Shown piece by piece: positions 1-6,695 of a stretch of 11,989 bases of DNA (position 1 is the first letter of the stretch; each line of letters begins with the position of its first letter). The notes beneath the pieces are model-generated. The model was not told the DNA's origin, ran no database searches, and was given only the letters and a program-made list of their open reading frames with translations. Source of the stretch: Verrucomicrobiota bacterium. GTDB lineage: Bacteria; Verrucomicrobiota; Verrucomicrobiia; Limisphaerales; UBA9464. The position numbers and the translations under genes were made by a program. The stretch spans positions 1 to 11,989 of the forward strand of contig CANGMO010000027.1 in assembly GCA_947454295.1 (NCBI GenBank), in the 5' to 3' direction.

Positions 1-57
1 AAACCGGCACCCTCGACCCAGCCCGCGACAACACCGCCGCTGCCCGCCGACAAGTAG
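1..57 (+). CDS. C-terminal tail of an upstream gene (partial)
   Basis: Frame 1 is open from the first base to a TAG at 55-57 and encodes KPAPSTQPATTPPLPADK, a Pro/Ala/Thr-rich tail typical of the unconserved end of a protein. Because pgl follows on the same strand, glucose-6-phosphate dehydrogenase (zwf) is a natural guess, since the two are often neighbours. Nothing in these 18 residues proves it. The 71 bases between this stop and pgl hold no recognisable gene. Confidence 0.35.
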   Translation, partial: KPAPSTQPATTPPLPADK

Positions 58-128
58 CGCGGCGGCATGAATCGACACGGAATGGTCTCGAATTCTGGAC
101 GAACCGAAAACCCTATGAACGGGAGCGC

Positions 129-878
129 ATGGCCCACGACTTGATTCATTTTTCATCCCCGGCGGCTCTGGCGGCGGAGGTGGCGTCGCGTCTTTCCCGT
201 CGGGTGCTCGACGTCGCCGCGCGTGGCACGGGGTTTCGCCTCGCGCTCTCAGGCGGACGGATCTCCAACGACTTGTTTCGCGCCGTGACCGCTGACGCGG
301 CCGATCCTGCCGTTCGAAGAGCATGGCAGTGTGTCGACTGGTACTGGGCCGACGAGCGATGCGTGCCTCCGGATCATGCGGACAGCAACTATCGCACGGC
401 GGTGGAATTGTTGCTGACCCCGCTCGGCGTTGCGTCGAATCACGTGCATCGGATCGAAGGAGAGCTGGATCCTGGCGAGGCGGCCCGTCGTGCCTCCGCA
501 GCGATCCGATCATCGACGGGTGTGAGCCCGCAATCCTTGCCGGTGCTGGATCTCATTCTGCTCGGGATGGGTGAGGACGGTCACATTGCGTCGTTGTTTC
601 CCGGCGCGGCGGCATCCTTGGTGGCGTCCACCGAACCGTTCCTCAGCGTCGTCGGACCCAAGCCCCCGCCAAACCGGGTGACGATGAGCTTCGCGCAGTT
701 GGCCGCGGGTGCCGAGGTCTGGGTTCTGGTCTCCGGTTCGGGCAAGGAAATCGCCTTGCGAAACTCAATCTGTGGTGGCGGAATTACCCCGTTGGGTGCC
801 TTGCTGGAGGTGAAGACCTGCGCTATCTTCTCCTCCGTGGCTCTCGAGGGATCGGTTGAATCCAGAGCGCTTTGTTGA
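129..878 (+). CDS. pgl: 6-phosphogluconolactonase
   Basis: Hydrolyses 6-phosphogluconolactone to 6-phosphogluconate in the oxidative pentose phosphate pathway in the cytosol. The 249-residue length is normal for the SugarP isomerase-fold DevB/Pgl family. Visible motifs are ALSGG (39-43), WADER (73-77), SNYR (86-89), the hallmark LGMGEDGHIASLFPG (145-159), VTMS (184-187) and SGSGKE (202-207). The ATG at 129 is preceded by GGGAG with a short spacer, one of the few Shine-Dalgarno-like sequences in this window. The phosphate-binding loop is slightly unusual: the common SGGSTP is SGGRIS here. The gene may be co-transcribed with the gene ending at 57. A T6 run follows at 901-906, without a convincing stem. 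The family assignment is secure. Confidence 0.95.
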   Translation: MAHDLIHFSSPAALAAEVASRLSRRVLDVAARGTGFRLALSGGRISNDLFRAVTADAADPAVRRAWQCVDWYWADERCVPPDHADSNYRTAVELLLTPLGVASNHVHRIEGELDPGEAARRASAAIRSSTGVSPQSLPVLDLILLGMGEDGHIASLFPGAAASLVASTEPFLSVVGPKPPPNRVTMSFAQLAAGAEVWVLVSGSGKEIALRNSICGGGITPLGALLEVKTCAIFSSVALEGSVESRALC

Positions 879-916
879 TGTCTGGAATTCAGTCCGGCAG
901 TTTTTTAGAACGCTTT

Positions 917-971
917 GGTGTCCACTAAGGGTTGGCAGAGGGACCTGGCTCGCGACGGAGCAGTGGACACC
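917..971. repeat. 10-bp perfect inverted repeat
   Basis: GGTGTCCACT (917-926) is exactly complementary to AGTGGACACC (962-971), so a transcript could form a closing helix around a 35-base purine-rich interior. No transposase lies between the arms, so an insertion-sequence reading is not supported. A folded RNA or a remnant element end are the options. Confidence 0.6.
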
Positions 972-1034
972 TCTTCAGTTGGCTCTGTCGCAGATCTGAG
1001 CGCCTGGGTGAATGCGTCTTGTGGTCTCATCACC

Positions 1035-1070
1035 AAGGGGATCGACCGAAAGGTTGATCCCCTTTCTCAT
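1035..1070 (+). terminator. strong hairpin, probable intrinsic terminator
   Basis: AAGGGGATCGACC (1035-1047) pairs with GGTTGATCCCCTT (1052-1064) over 13 bp with one G-U wobble, closed by a GAAA tetraloop. TCTCATTTT follows, a moderately T-rich tail. It probably ends the pgl transcript or a small RNA in this stretch. It also lies just upstream of the next start codon, so a leader-attenuator role is possible. Confidence 0.7.
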
Positions 1071-1102
1071 TTTCGGAAGGCTAGCGCTCACACCACGTTG
1101 CC

Positions 1103-1399
1103 ATGACCACCCATTGCCACGCCTGCGGTAAGGACTGGACCTCTTCGCGTCAGCCGGGTCGCGGGGACTCCTGTAATCAGTGTCGCGCGGATTTGCGTGT
1201 TTGCCTCAACTGCAAGCACTTCGACAAGACTGCGGCCTATCAATGCCGGGAACGACGAGCGGATCCTGTGCAGGAGAAGACCTCGGCCAACTTCTGCGAG
1301 TATTTCGAGTTCGTCCGCAGGGTTTTTGCCGGAAAAACCGGTAATTCCCGGGAGGAATCCGCCCGCGCCGCTCTCCGGAGCCTTCTGGGAGACGACTAA
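1103..1399 (+). CDS. small eight-cysteine zinc-ribbon-like protein, function unknown
   Basis: A 98-residue soluble protein. The cysteines are at 5, 8, 24, 27, 34, 37, 48 and 65, arranged as CHAC, CNQC, CLNC, then QCRE and NFCEYF. This spacing could bind two metal ions, most likely zinc. From memory, similar small conserved proteins with the CLNC..QCRE..NFCxYF pattern occur in Verrucomicrobiota and myxobacteria-like genomes, without a known function. The last 30 residues are a polar helix-forming tail. The ATG at 1103 lies 38 bases after the hairpin at 1035-1064 and has no Shine-Dalgarno sequence (GTTGCC immediately before it). It is followed by a T7 run (1412-1418). The cysteine pattern and length support a real gene; the function is not known. 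Confidence 0.8.
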   Translation: MTTHCHACGKDWTSSRQPGRGDSCNQCRADLRVCLNCKHFDKTAAYQCRERRADPVQEKTSANFCEYFEFVRRVFAGKTGNSREESARAALRSLLGDD

Positions 1400-1590
1400 T
1401 CGAGGCGGTGCTTTTTTTCTAAAATACGCTCAAGCACCCTAGGGTGTTTGCCGATTCCTTAATAGGGATCCTTAATAAGGGTCTTGGGAATCCGATGTAG
1501 CTAACCTGTTGAAGTGACGCGATATCGGATTTGGATTGGTAAACAATCATGGACAGAAGCCTTCCAGCTGAGGGCTCTGGATAGGAAACT
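1400..1590. other. intergenic region upstream of the symporter unit
   Basis: No gene is evident in these 191 bases. They contain a perfect 12-bp palindrome CACCCTAGGGTG (1435-1446) and two near-identical direct repeats, CCTTAATAGGG (1457-1467) and CCTTAATAAGGG (1470-1481), whose starts are 13 bases apart. The GGTGCTT at 1407-1413 can also pair with AAGCACC at 1432-1438 around a T-rich loop. This is a likely location for the promoter and operator of the downstream transporter. I cannot assign a -35/-10 pair with confidence. Confidence 0.4.
1435..1481. promoter_or_regulatory. palindrome plus tandem CCTTAATA repeats, possible operator
   Basis: CACCCTAGGGTG is self-complementary over 12 bp, and CCTTAATA-(A)-GGG occurs twice immediately downstream. 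The clustering of a palindrome and a spaced direct repeat in an otherwise GC-rich genome, just ahead of a transporter unit, suggests a regulator binding region. The regulator is unknown. Confidence 0.3.
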
Positions 1591-1698
1591 ATGAGCGTCT
1601 TTTTTCAGATCGTGCTGTTGGCGGTGTGCTTCGTCGTGACCACGGTGTTGTCGGCAGGCCTGTCCATCCTGGGCGGGACGTCGGATGAGTGGGCCTGA
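1591..1698 (+). CDS. possible 35-residue single-span membrane peptide
   Basis: ATG at 1591 follows AGGA (1583-1586) and opens a 35-codon frame ending TGA at 1696-1698. The product starts MSVFFQIVLLAVCFVVTTVL and ends SAGLSILGGTSDEWA. That is one hydrophobic helix of about 20 residues with a short polar C-terminus and no cleavage site. It ends 81 bases before the likely start of the symporter on the same strand. Small single-span peptides encoded beside transporters sometimes act as accessory subunits, and that role is an inference here. The Shine-Dalgarno-like sequence, unusual for this window, and the clean hydrophobic profile argue for it. The short length argues for caution. Confidence 0.45.
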   Translation: MSVFFQIVLLAVCFVVTTVLSAGLSILGGTSDEWA

Positions 1699-1779
1699 AG
1701 CCAGTTTGCGTCGCGTGCGTCGCGAAATCCGGGTCTGGGCTTGAGTTGGGAATCGGCCTGTGCTGCCGTGGGTCGGTCC

Positions 1780-3057
1780 GTGAGCGCCCCCTCGATCAAC
1801 CCCGGAACGAGTTCCTCAGCGGATTCCCGTCGGTTCCGGCTGTCGCCAACCCACTGGATTCTGGTCGGCATCGCCGTCGGGATCTTCATTGGCGAGGTTT
1901 TCCCTTCCTGGGAGCCGGAGATGAAAATCCTCTCCACGGCATTTCTCCGGCTGATCAAGTGCCTGATCGTGCCGATCCTGTTTGGCACCCTGGTGGTGGG
2001 CATCGCTGGTCACGGCAGCGAGTTGAAATCGGTGGGGCGTCTCGCCTTCCGGGCGATTCTCTACTTCGAAATCGCCACCACCCTGGCTCTGGTCATTGGC
2101 TTGCTGGCGGTGAACGTGGCCAAGCCAGGCGCAGGACTGCATCCCCCTTCATCGGGAGTTCCAGATGCCCCGGCGGCCGCGAAAGTGATGGAGCCGTCGC
2201 TGCTCCGGCTGATTCCCGAGAGTTTCTTCAAGGATGCAGCGGACAACAACGTGATGCGGGTGGTGGTGTTCTCCATCCTCTTTGGCGTCGCCACGGCCCA
2301 GCTGGCCGGTCCGGCGCGCGAGACGATGGTGGCCTTCTGCGACAGTCTTTCGGCAGTCATGTTCCGCATGATCGCCCTGGTCATGCTGCTCGCCCCCGTC
2401 GGAGTGGGCGCCGCCATTGCGTCGACGGTGGCGCATAGTGGATTCCACGTGCTGTTACAACTGGCCAAGCTGCTCGGAACGCTCTACGGCGCCCTCGCCC
2501 TCTTCTGCCTGCTGGTGCTGCTCCCGGCGGCATTGCTGGCCCGCATTCCGGTCTTGGGATTCCTCCGGGCGGTGAAGGATCCCGCCTTGCTGGCGTTTTC
2601 GACCACGTCTTCGGATGCCGCGCTCCCGGATGCGCTGCGCCACATGGTGGAATTTGGCGTGCCGCGTCGAATCGTCTCCTTCGTCCTCCCACTCGGCTAC
2701 TCGTTCAATCTCGACGGCACCACGCTGTACCTCGCCGTGGCCTCGGTGTTCGTCGCGCAGACCGCGGGCATGGATCTGTCGATCGGGCAGCAGGTGAGCA
2801 TTCTTCTGACCCTCATGGTGACCAGCAAGGGAGTGGCCGCTGTGCCGCGTGCCTCGTTCGTCATCCTCCAGGCCACGCTACTCGACTACAAAATCCCCAT
2901 GGAGGGATTGGTGCTGATCCTCACCGTCGATGCCTTCATGGACATGGCCCGCACCACCGTGAATCTGGTGGGCAACTGCCTTGCTTCCGCCGTCTTGGCG
3001 CGGTGGGAAGGGGTCTTCCGCAGCGGCGAAGTCGAAACCCCGCCGGCTGCGGGCTGA
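1780..3057 (+). CDS. DAACS-family dicarboxylate/amino-acid:cation symporter
   Basis: A multi-span inner-membrane carrier of the glutamate/C4-dicarboxylate family (GltP/DctA/GltPh). Frame-wide motifs (numbered from an upstream TTG at 1741) are the HP1 loop STTSSDAALP (287-296), NLDGT in TM7 (323-327), the HP2 loop SKGVAAVP (362-369), and TM8 DMARTTVNLVGN (401-412). TM8 carries the substrate-binding Asp401, Arg404 and Asn408. The residue matching the Na1-site aspartate of GltPh (D405) is Asn412, giving NLVGN as in DctA. This leans toward a C4-dicarboxylate carrier, but the substrate cannot be fixed from sequence. I chose GTG at 1780 (MSAPS...) because the 13 residues before it look unconserved. 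TTG at 1741 is the longer alternative, and neither has a Shine-Dalgarno sequence. It converges on the stress-protein gene with a 12-base gap. Confidence 0.9.
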   Translation: MSAPSINPGTSSSADSRRFRLSPTHWILVGIAVGIFIGEVFPSWEPEMKILSTAFLRLIKCLIVPILFGTLVVGIAGHGSELKSVGRLAFRAILYFEIATTLALVIGLLAVNVAKPGAGLHPPSSGVPDAPAAAKVMEPSLLRLIPESFFKDAADNNVMRVVVFSILFGVATAQLAGPARETMVAFCDSLSAVMFRMIALVMLLAPVGVGAAIASTVAHSGFHVLLQLAKLLGTLYGALALFCLLVLLPAALLARIPVLGFLRAVKDPALLAFSTTSSDAALPDALRHMVEFGVPRRIVSFVLPLGYSFNLDGTTLYLAVASVFVAQTAGMDLSIGQQVSILLTLMVTSKGVAAVPRASFVILQATLLDYKIPMEGLVLILTVDAFMDMARTTVNLVGNCLASAVLARWEGVFRSGEVETPPAAG

Positions 3058-3069
3058 CGGGTCGCGCCG

Positions 3070-3942
3070 TTATTCGGATTCGTCCGAGTCTGATTCCGGG
3101 GCCGGTGGTGCCATGTTTACCGCCAGCAGCGGGCATCGGCACTCCTTGAGCACCCGTTCCGTCGTGCTGCCGCGGATGGCGTCGAGGAATCCATGGTGAC
3201 CAGCCGTGGGCATGACGATCAGGCCTGCATCCAGCACGGCGGCCGTTTCCAGGATGCGCTCCACGACGTCACCATCCCACGTCTTGAGCTCCCCGCTCCA
3301 CCCTGGTCCCGAGGGCAGACGGACCGCCGGGAAGTGCCCGGAGGCACTGACGTGAAGACCCACCCAATGGACGCCCTTGCATCCCAGGGTGGCGATCAAT
3401 GCGGCTGCCGCATTCACTGCGGCCTGGGCCGAGGGGCGGTCATCCACCGGGACCAGAATGTTCAGCAGGCGAGGATGACCGGTTCCTGGATCGATGAACC
3501 CGTGGATCCCACGAGGAACGAACAGGGTTTGATTGCGACTGACCCGCGCAACGCGCTCTGCGTTGGAGGGATGCAATGTCCGGGCGAGGCCGTGTCGTTG
3601 GTGGGTGGACAGCACCACCAGGTCCGGCTTCGACCGTTCCACGTGGGCGGCGATTTCCTCCGCGGGGTCGCTGTTGTGGCGCCGGATCTTGATCGGATGA
3701 AGTCCGGTCCGCAGGACGTCCGCGACGGCCGCATCCTCCGGCACCATGCCCCAGCGGGCGAGCAGGTGCCGGACGCTTGGAAACTCGGACCAGTGGATTT
3801 CCTCGCCGGCCGCGCCGACGTGCATCAGCTCGACGCTGCAGTGGAAAGCCAGCGCGATGCGGACGGCGTGGATGAAGGCGGCTTCGTCGCTGTCGGAGAA
3901 GTCGGTGGGGTGGAAGACGGATCGAAGGCGATGAACACTCAT
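3070..3942 (-). CDS. tandem-domain universal stress protein
   Basis: About 290 residues with two Usp folds. Domain 1 covers roughly residues 6-143 (starting RSVFHPTDFSD) and domain 2 roughly 159-277 (starting LNILVPVDD). Domain 2 keeps a compact phosphate-loop motif, GHHG followed by six residues and GST, shorter than the classical G-2x-G-9x-G(S/T) spacing. Domain 1 has THQRHGLARTLHPSNAE at that place and lacks the glycines. One active nucleotide site and one degenerate site are therefore likely. The protein ends in an acidic tail, ESDSDESE. I chose ATG at 3942, where typical Usp sequence begins and a GGGA lies upstream. An in-frame ATG at 3966 would add eight residues. Such proteins respond to stress or energy depletion; the specific role is unknown. 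Confidence 0.88.
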   Translation of the reverse strand: MSVHRLRSVFHPTDFSDSDEAAFIHAVRIALAFHCSVELMHVGAAGEEIHWSEFPSVRHLLARWGMVPEDAAVADVLRTGLHPIKIRRHNSDPAEEIAAHVERSKPDLVVLSTHQRHGLARTLHPSNAERVARVSRNQTLFVPRGIHGFIDPGTGHPRLLNILVPVDDRPSAQAAVNAAAALIATLGCKGVHWVGLHVSASGHFPAVRLPSGPGWSGELKTWDGDVVERILETAAVLDAGLIVMPTAGHHGFLDAIRGSTTERVLKECRCPLLAVNMAPPAPESDSDESE

Positions 3943-4030
3943 GGCAGGTCCCGTTGCGGGCTCCATGCTGCGCCGGCCGGTCGCGTCCGACTCCCCCGGA
4001 TTTGCCGGACTCTTCGCCCGGCTTGCCGGC

Positions 4031-4576
4031 CTACTCCGCGCCCGGCCAGTCGACTCCCACGCTCAGCGTCGCCCCGAAGCGGTTCTTGTAGAACAGCTGC
4101 CGGTTTCGCGCGCCGAACTCGTGGACCATCTTTGTGATCTTCACATCGAAGCAGCAGTACTCGGCGATCTCCAGCATCTTGCCCTCCTTGAACCATTCCA
4201 GGGCCTGCATGCCCTCGCTGGTTTTGCCCAGGCCAAAGGTGGCCTCGGCGATGGAGTCCAGCCCGAGTCGGTGCCCGAGCTTGTCTTTGAGCACCACCAG
4301 CATGTCCAGCGTGGGGAGCTGGGTGAGGTCCATGACCGTGTAGCCGTGCAGCACCTCGTAGTCGAACCGGAGATGGTTGAAGCCCACGACCAGATCCGCG
4401 CGCTGGAGCTCGCGAAGCAGTTCATCCACCTCGCGCTCCGGATAGATTCGATACCCGCCGCGGACCGTGGAGTAGGTCACGCCGAGACTCATCCGCATGT
4501 CGCGGATCTTGTCCCACCCGCCGACCTCCTCGGCGGACTTCTGGGTTTCCAGATCGAAATAGACGATGTTCTTCAC
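4031..4576 (-). CDS. DEDDy-type RNase H-fold 3'-5' exonuclease-like protein
   Basis: A 181-residue protein with the acidic motifs of DnaQ-like exonucleases. Motif I is YFDLET (Asp8, Glu10), motif II is GFNHLRFDYEVL (Asp72), and motif III is YCCFD (Tyr140 to Asp144), which fits the Y-x3-D spacing of the DEDDy class. The KNIVYFDLETQ opening and the EVGGW and GVTY segments match stand-alone predicted ribonuclease H-like/exonuclease proteins of the DNA-polymerase-B exo2 or YprB type. The substrate (DNA or RNA) is not determinable. GTG at 4576 places the start right before motif I, as in relatives. The frame extends to an ATG at 4783, but those extra 69 residues look non-conserved and low in plausible structure. 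The stop lies 88 bases before the stress-protein start. Confidence 0.82.
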   Translation of the reverse strand: MKNIVYFDLETQKSAEEVGGWDKIRDMRMSLGVTYSTVRGGYRIYPEREVDELLRELQRADLVVGFNHLRFDYEVLHGYTVMDLTQLPTLDMLVVLKDKLGHRLGLDSIAEATFGLGKTSEGMQALEWFKEGKMLEIAEYCCFDVKITKMVHEFGARNRQLFYKNRFGATLSVGVDWPGAE

Positions 4577-4918
4577 GTCGCGGGAAGTGTGTCGAAGCCG
4601 GTGAACGTTTGACGAGCGGGAACCCTTGCGTCCGTGCGACTCGTTGATCCAGATCGCCAGAGTTCTGGAATCCTCGCGCCCTGGGCCCGGTCCCGCCTCG
4701 ACGCTGCGGTGCTCACGGTAACCAGTTCGGCCAGAAACTTCATGGGAACGGCCGAGAGGATTCCAGACTCCGACGGCTGGCAACCCGGGAATCGCCGTGA
4801 ATTGCCTCCTGCCGGAATCCGAAAGTTGGAATGGCGATCACCCCCCAATCGGATCCCGTCGATTCTTCGCGGAATGGCCGATTCGGGGGAATCGTGAAGG
4901 TCAATCTCCCGCCCAGCT
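4577..4918. other. 342-base gene-free stretch with 12-bp inverted repeat
   Basis: I can recognise no gene between the exonuclease and the ArsC-like gene. Frames crossing it on either strand give low-complexity, Arg/Ser-rich translations without known motifs. A TTG-started 60-codon frame overlaps the ArsC-like stop but has no support. The stretch holds a perfect 12-bp inverted repeat (4664-4675 and 4756-4767) and several GGAATC/GATTCC words. It may be a structured leader of the exonuclease mRNA, a small RNA, or a decayed gene. Confidence 0.5.
4664..4767. repeat. 12-bp perfect inverted repeat
   Basis: TCTGGAATCCTC at 4664-4675 is exactly complementary to GAGGATTCCAGA at 4756-4767. With one bulged base the pairing extends by three more (CTC with GAG). 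The 80-base interior carries no gene. It could be a closing stem of a folded RNA or ends of a tiny element. Confidence 0.55.
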
Positions 4919-5290
4919 TCAACCCAGATCGTCGATCCGCTGCTTCCAGGCATCGGCCTGGAAGCCGACCCAGCCTCCGGTGGCGGTGACCACGAACGGT
5001 CGCTTGACCAGATTCCCGTTCTTCGTGAGCAGATCGAGGGCTTCGGCTTCGGACAGATCGGGAAGCTTGGCCCCGAGGCCGAGGGCGCGGTAGTCCTGTC
5101 CGGAGGTGTTGAAGAGCTTCCGAACGTCTCCGGCGATGGTGGCCAGGACGCGCTTCAATTCCGCACGGGTCGGCGGTTGTTCGCGAATGGCGATGAGTTC
5201 GTGGGCGACCCCGTTCTCGGTCAGGAAGCGAACCGCCTTTCGGCAGGTGTCGCAGCCGGAATACGCGTACACGCGCAGGGGTTTGCTCAT
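4919..5290 (-). CDS. ArsC/Spx-family thioredoxin-fold protein
   Basis: A 123-residue cytosolic protein of the arsenate reductase/Spx/YffB superfamily. It has the N-terminal YSGCDTCRKA redox site with Cys13 and Cys16, the conserved NTSGQDYR segment (61-68), and LLTKNGNLVKRPFVV (87-101) with the family's Arg in KRP. The CxxC pair is as in Spx-type proteins; classical ArsC usually keeps a single catalytic cysteine here. A thiol-redox or RNA-polymerase-binding regulatory role is therefore as likely as arsenate reduction. It starts 24 bases after the cysN stop on the same strand and is probably the last gene of the cys transcript, a fitting place for a redox partner or regulator of sulfur assimilation. 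No Shine-Dalgarno sequence: CTGCCCC directly precedes the ATG. Confidence 0.88.
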   Translation of the reverse strand: MSKPLRVYAYSGCDTCRKAVRFLTENGVAHELIAIREQPPTRAELKRVLATIAGDVRKLFNTSGQDYRALGLGAKLPDLSEAEALDLLTKNGNLVKRPFVVTATGGWVGFQADAWKQRIDDLG

Positions 5291-5314
5291 GGGGCAGATT
5301 CGTTTGGGACCGGA

Positions 5315-6670
5315 TCAGATCGCGAAGTCGTTGTACTCCGGTTTCACCGTCTCGAGCGGGGGCTGGAGCATGCCGGCGGCGACGGTCGCATTGGTGCCCT
5401 GTTCGATGAGGATGAAGGATCCGGTCAAACGGTTGGTGGCGTAGCCGTCGTAGACGAGCGGCTTGGCGGTCTTGATCCGGATTTCACCAATATCGTTCAA
5501 CACCAGTTCCGCCGGCTCCGGCTGGACTTCGTAGTTGTTGATGTTGATCCGGCTGTCGATCGAGGTGACCACGGCCTGCACTGTCTGGGTGGTGTGCTTG
5601 AGAAAATACTTCCGGCCGGGCTGCAGCGGACGCGCGTTCATCCAGCAGACTTTTGCGTGGAGATCGGTGCCCATGCCGGGCAGCGATTCGAGCCCGACGA
5701 TCATGTCGCCGCGGCTGATATCGAGATCATGCGCGAGCTGGATGGTGACGCTTTGTGGGCAGAAGGCCTCGGGCAGCGTGCCATCGTAGGTCCAAATTTC
5801 CTTCACCGTGCTCCGGTGTCCGCTGGGAAGCACCATGACCTTCTGCCCCGTCTTGACGATGCCGCTCGCCACCTGACCGCTGAGACCGCGGAAGTCGTGG
5901 AGTTCCTTGTTGGTAGGATTGTTCGGCCGGTTCACCCACTGGACCGGCAGGCGGAATCCATTCAGGTTCAGATCGCTGGCAATGTGCACCGTCTCCAGAT
6001 GCCCCAGCAGGGTCGGCCCCACATACCACGGCGTGTGCTTCGAGGCGTCCACGACGTTGTCACCGTTGAGCGCGCTCAACGGAATGAACTTCACGTCCTT
6101 GATGTCGAGCAGCGGGAGGAACTTCTCAAACTCGGAGCGGATCTCGAGGTAGCGCTGCTCACTCCAATCCACGAGGTCCATCTTGTTGATGGCGATGACC
6201 AGGTGGGGGATGCGGAGCAGCGAGGCGAGATAGGTGTGCCGGCGGCTCTGCTCGATCACGCCCTGGCGCGCGTCGACGAGAACGATCGACAGATTCGCCG
6301 TCGAGGCGCCGGTGACCATGTTGCGCGTGTACTGCACGTGGCCCGGGGTGTCGGCTACGATGAACTTGCGCCGCGGCGTGGCGAAGTAGCGATACGCGAC
6401 ATCAATGGTGATGCCCTGCTCACGCTCGGCACGCAGCCCGTCGGTGAGATTGGCGAGATTGATCTGCCCGCCGCCGGTCAGGTCGGCCGAGCGCTCGAGG
6501 GCCTCAATCTGGTCCTCCATGAGCGACTTGGAGTCATAGAGCAACCGGCCGATGAGGGTGGACTTGCCATCGTCGACCGAACCGCAGGTGTTGAAGCGCA
6601 GCAGCTCGACGGGAGCCGGCGATTGGGAGATCGGAGACCGAAGATCGGAGATCGGAGAGGAGTTCGACAT
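5315..6670 (-). CDS. cysN: sulfate adenylyltransferase subunit 1 (GTPase)
   Basis: The large GTPase subunit of ATP sulfurylase, which couples GTP hydrolysis to APS synthesis by CysD. The 451 residues show an EF-Tu-like G domain: G1 GSVDDGKST (30-38), QGITID (85-90), G3 DTPGH (107-111) and G4 NKMD (162-165), followed by the beta-barrel domains. The protein stops after those barrels, so there is no fused APS kinase domain. Residues 1-20 (MSNSSPISDLRSPISQSPAP) are encoded by a period-7 repeat that forms one arm of the inverted repeat around four-helix-bundle gene 1. The conserved part starts at ELLRFNTCGS. The ATG at 6670 lacks a Shine-Dalgarno sequence and is preceded by TGCCCC. It lies 25 bases downstream of the four-helix-bundle stop. 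Confidence 0.96.
   Translation of the reverse strand: MSNSSPISDLRSPISQSPAPVELLRFNTCGSVDDGKSTLIGRLLYDSKSLMEDQIEALERSADLTGGGQINLANLTDGLRAEREQGITIDVAYRYFATPRRKFIVADTPGHVQYTRNMVTGASTANLSIVLVDARQGVIEQSRRHTYLASLLRIPHLVIAINKMDLVDWSEQRYLEIRSEFEKFLPLLDIKDVKFIPLSALNGDNVVDASKHTPWYVGPTLLGHLETVHIASDLNLNGFRLPVQWVNRPNNPTNKELHDFRGLSGQVASGIVKTGQKVMVLPSGHRSTVKEIWTYDGTLPEAFCPQSVTIQLAHDLDISRGDMIVGLESLPGMGTDLHAKVCWMNARPLQPGRKYFLKHTTQTVQAVVTSIDSRININNYEVQPEPAELVLNDIGEIRIKTAKPLVYDGYATNRLTGSFILIEQGTNATVAAGMLQPPLETVKPEYNDFAI
6631..6654 (+). repeat. left arm of inverted repeat, element 1 (period-7 units)
   Basis: The arm is 24 bases long and matches the complement of 7075-7098 at 22 positions with no gap. It is built of seven-base units close to GGAGATC/GGAGACC. 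The unit array continues outward to about 6621 and inward to about 6663. This arm lies within codons 6-13 of cysN. Confidence 0.75.
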
Positions 6671-6695
6671 GGGGCAAAAGGGTTGGGCGCGGCAA

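Larger units (their letters stand above)
879..1102. other. gene-free stretch with inverted repeat and hairpin
   Basis: I see no credible gene in these 224 bases. Two structures stand out. The first is a perfect 10-bp inverted repeat, GGTGTCCACT at 917-926 and AGTGGACACC at 962-971, enclosing 35 bases. The second is the strong hairpin at 1035-1064, listed separately. A frame open across 915-1106 runs through both structures and resembles no protein known to me. The region could be a 3' UTR of pgl, a leader of the next gene, or a small RNA ending at the hairpin. Confidence 0.5.

Noticed and set aside
925..960. Resemblance to a SAM riboswitch core
   Set aside because: Only a short purine-rich segment (GCAGAGGGACCTGGC) is reminiscent. 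The remaining conserved helices and the GCAACC-type elements are not found.
915..1106. A 63-codon frame between pgl and the zinc-ribbon gene
   Set aside because: It crosses a strong terminator-like hairpin and an inverted repeat, has a poor start, and resembles no protein.
3193..4137. A 314-codon frame on the + strand
   Set aside because: It is antisense to the universal stress protein and the exonuclease, with no recognisable domain.
4577..4783. An N-terminal extension of 69 residues on the exonuclease
   Set aside because: The extension has no domain-like composition, and the conserved family sequence begins at the GTG at 4576.
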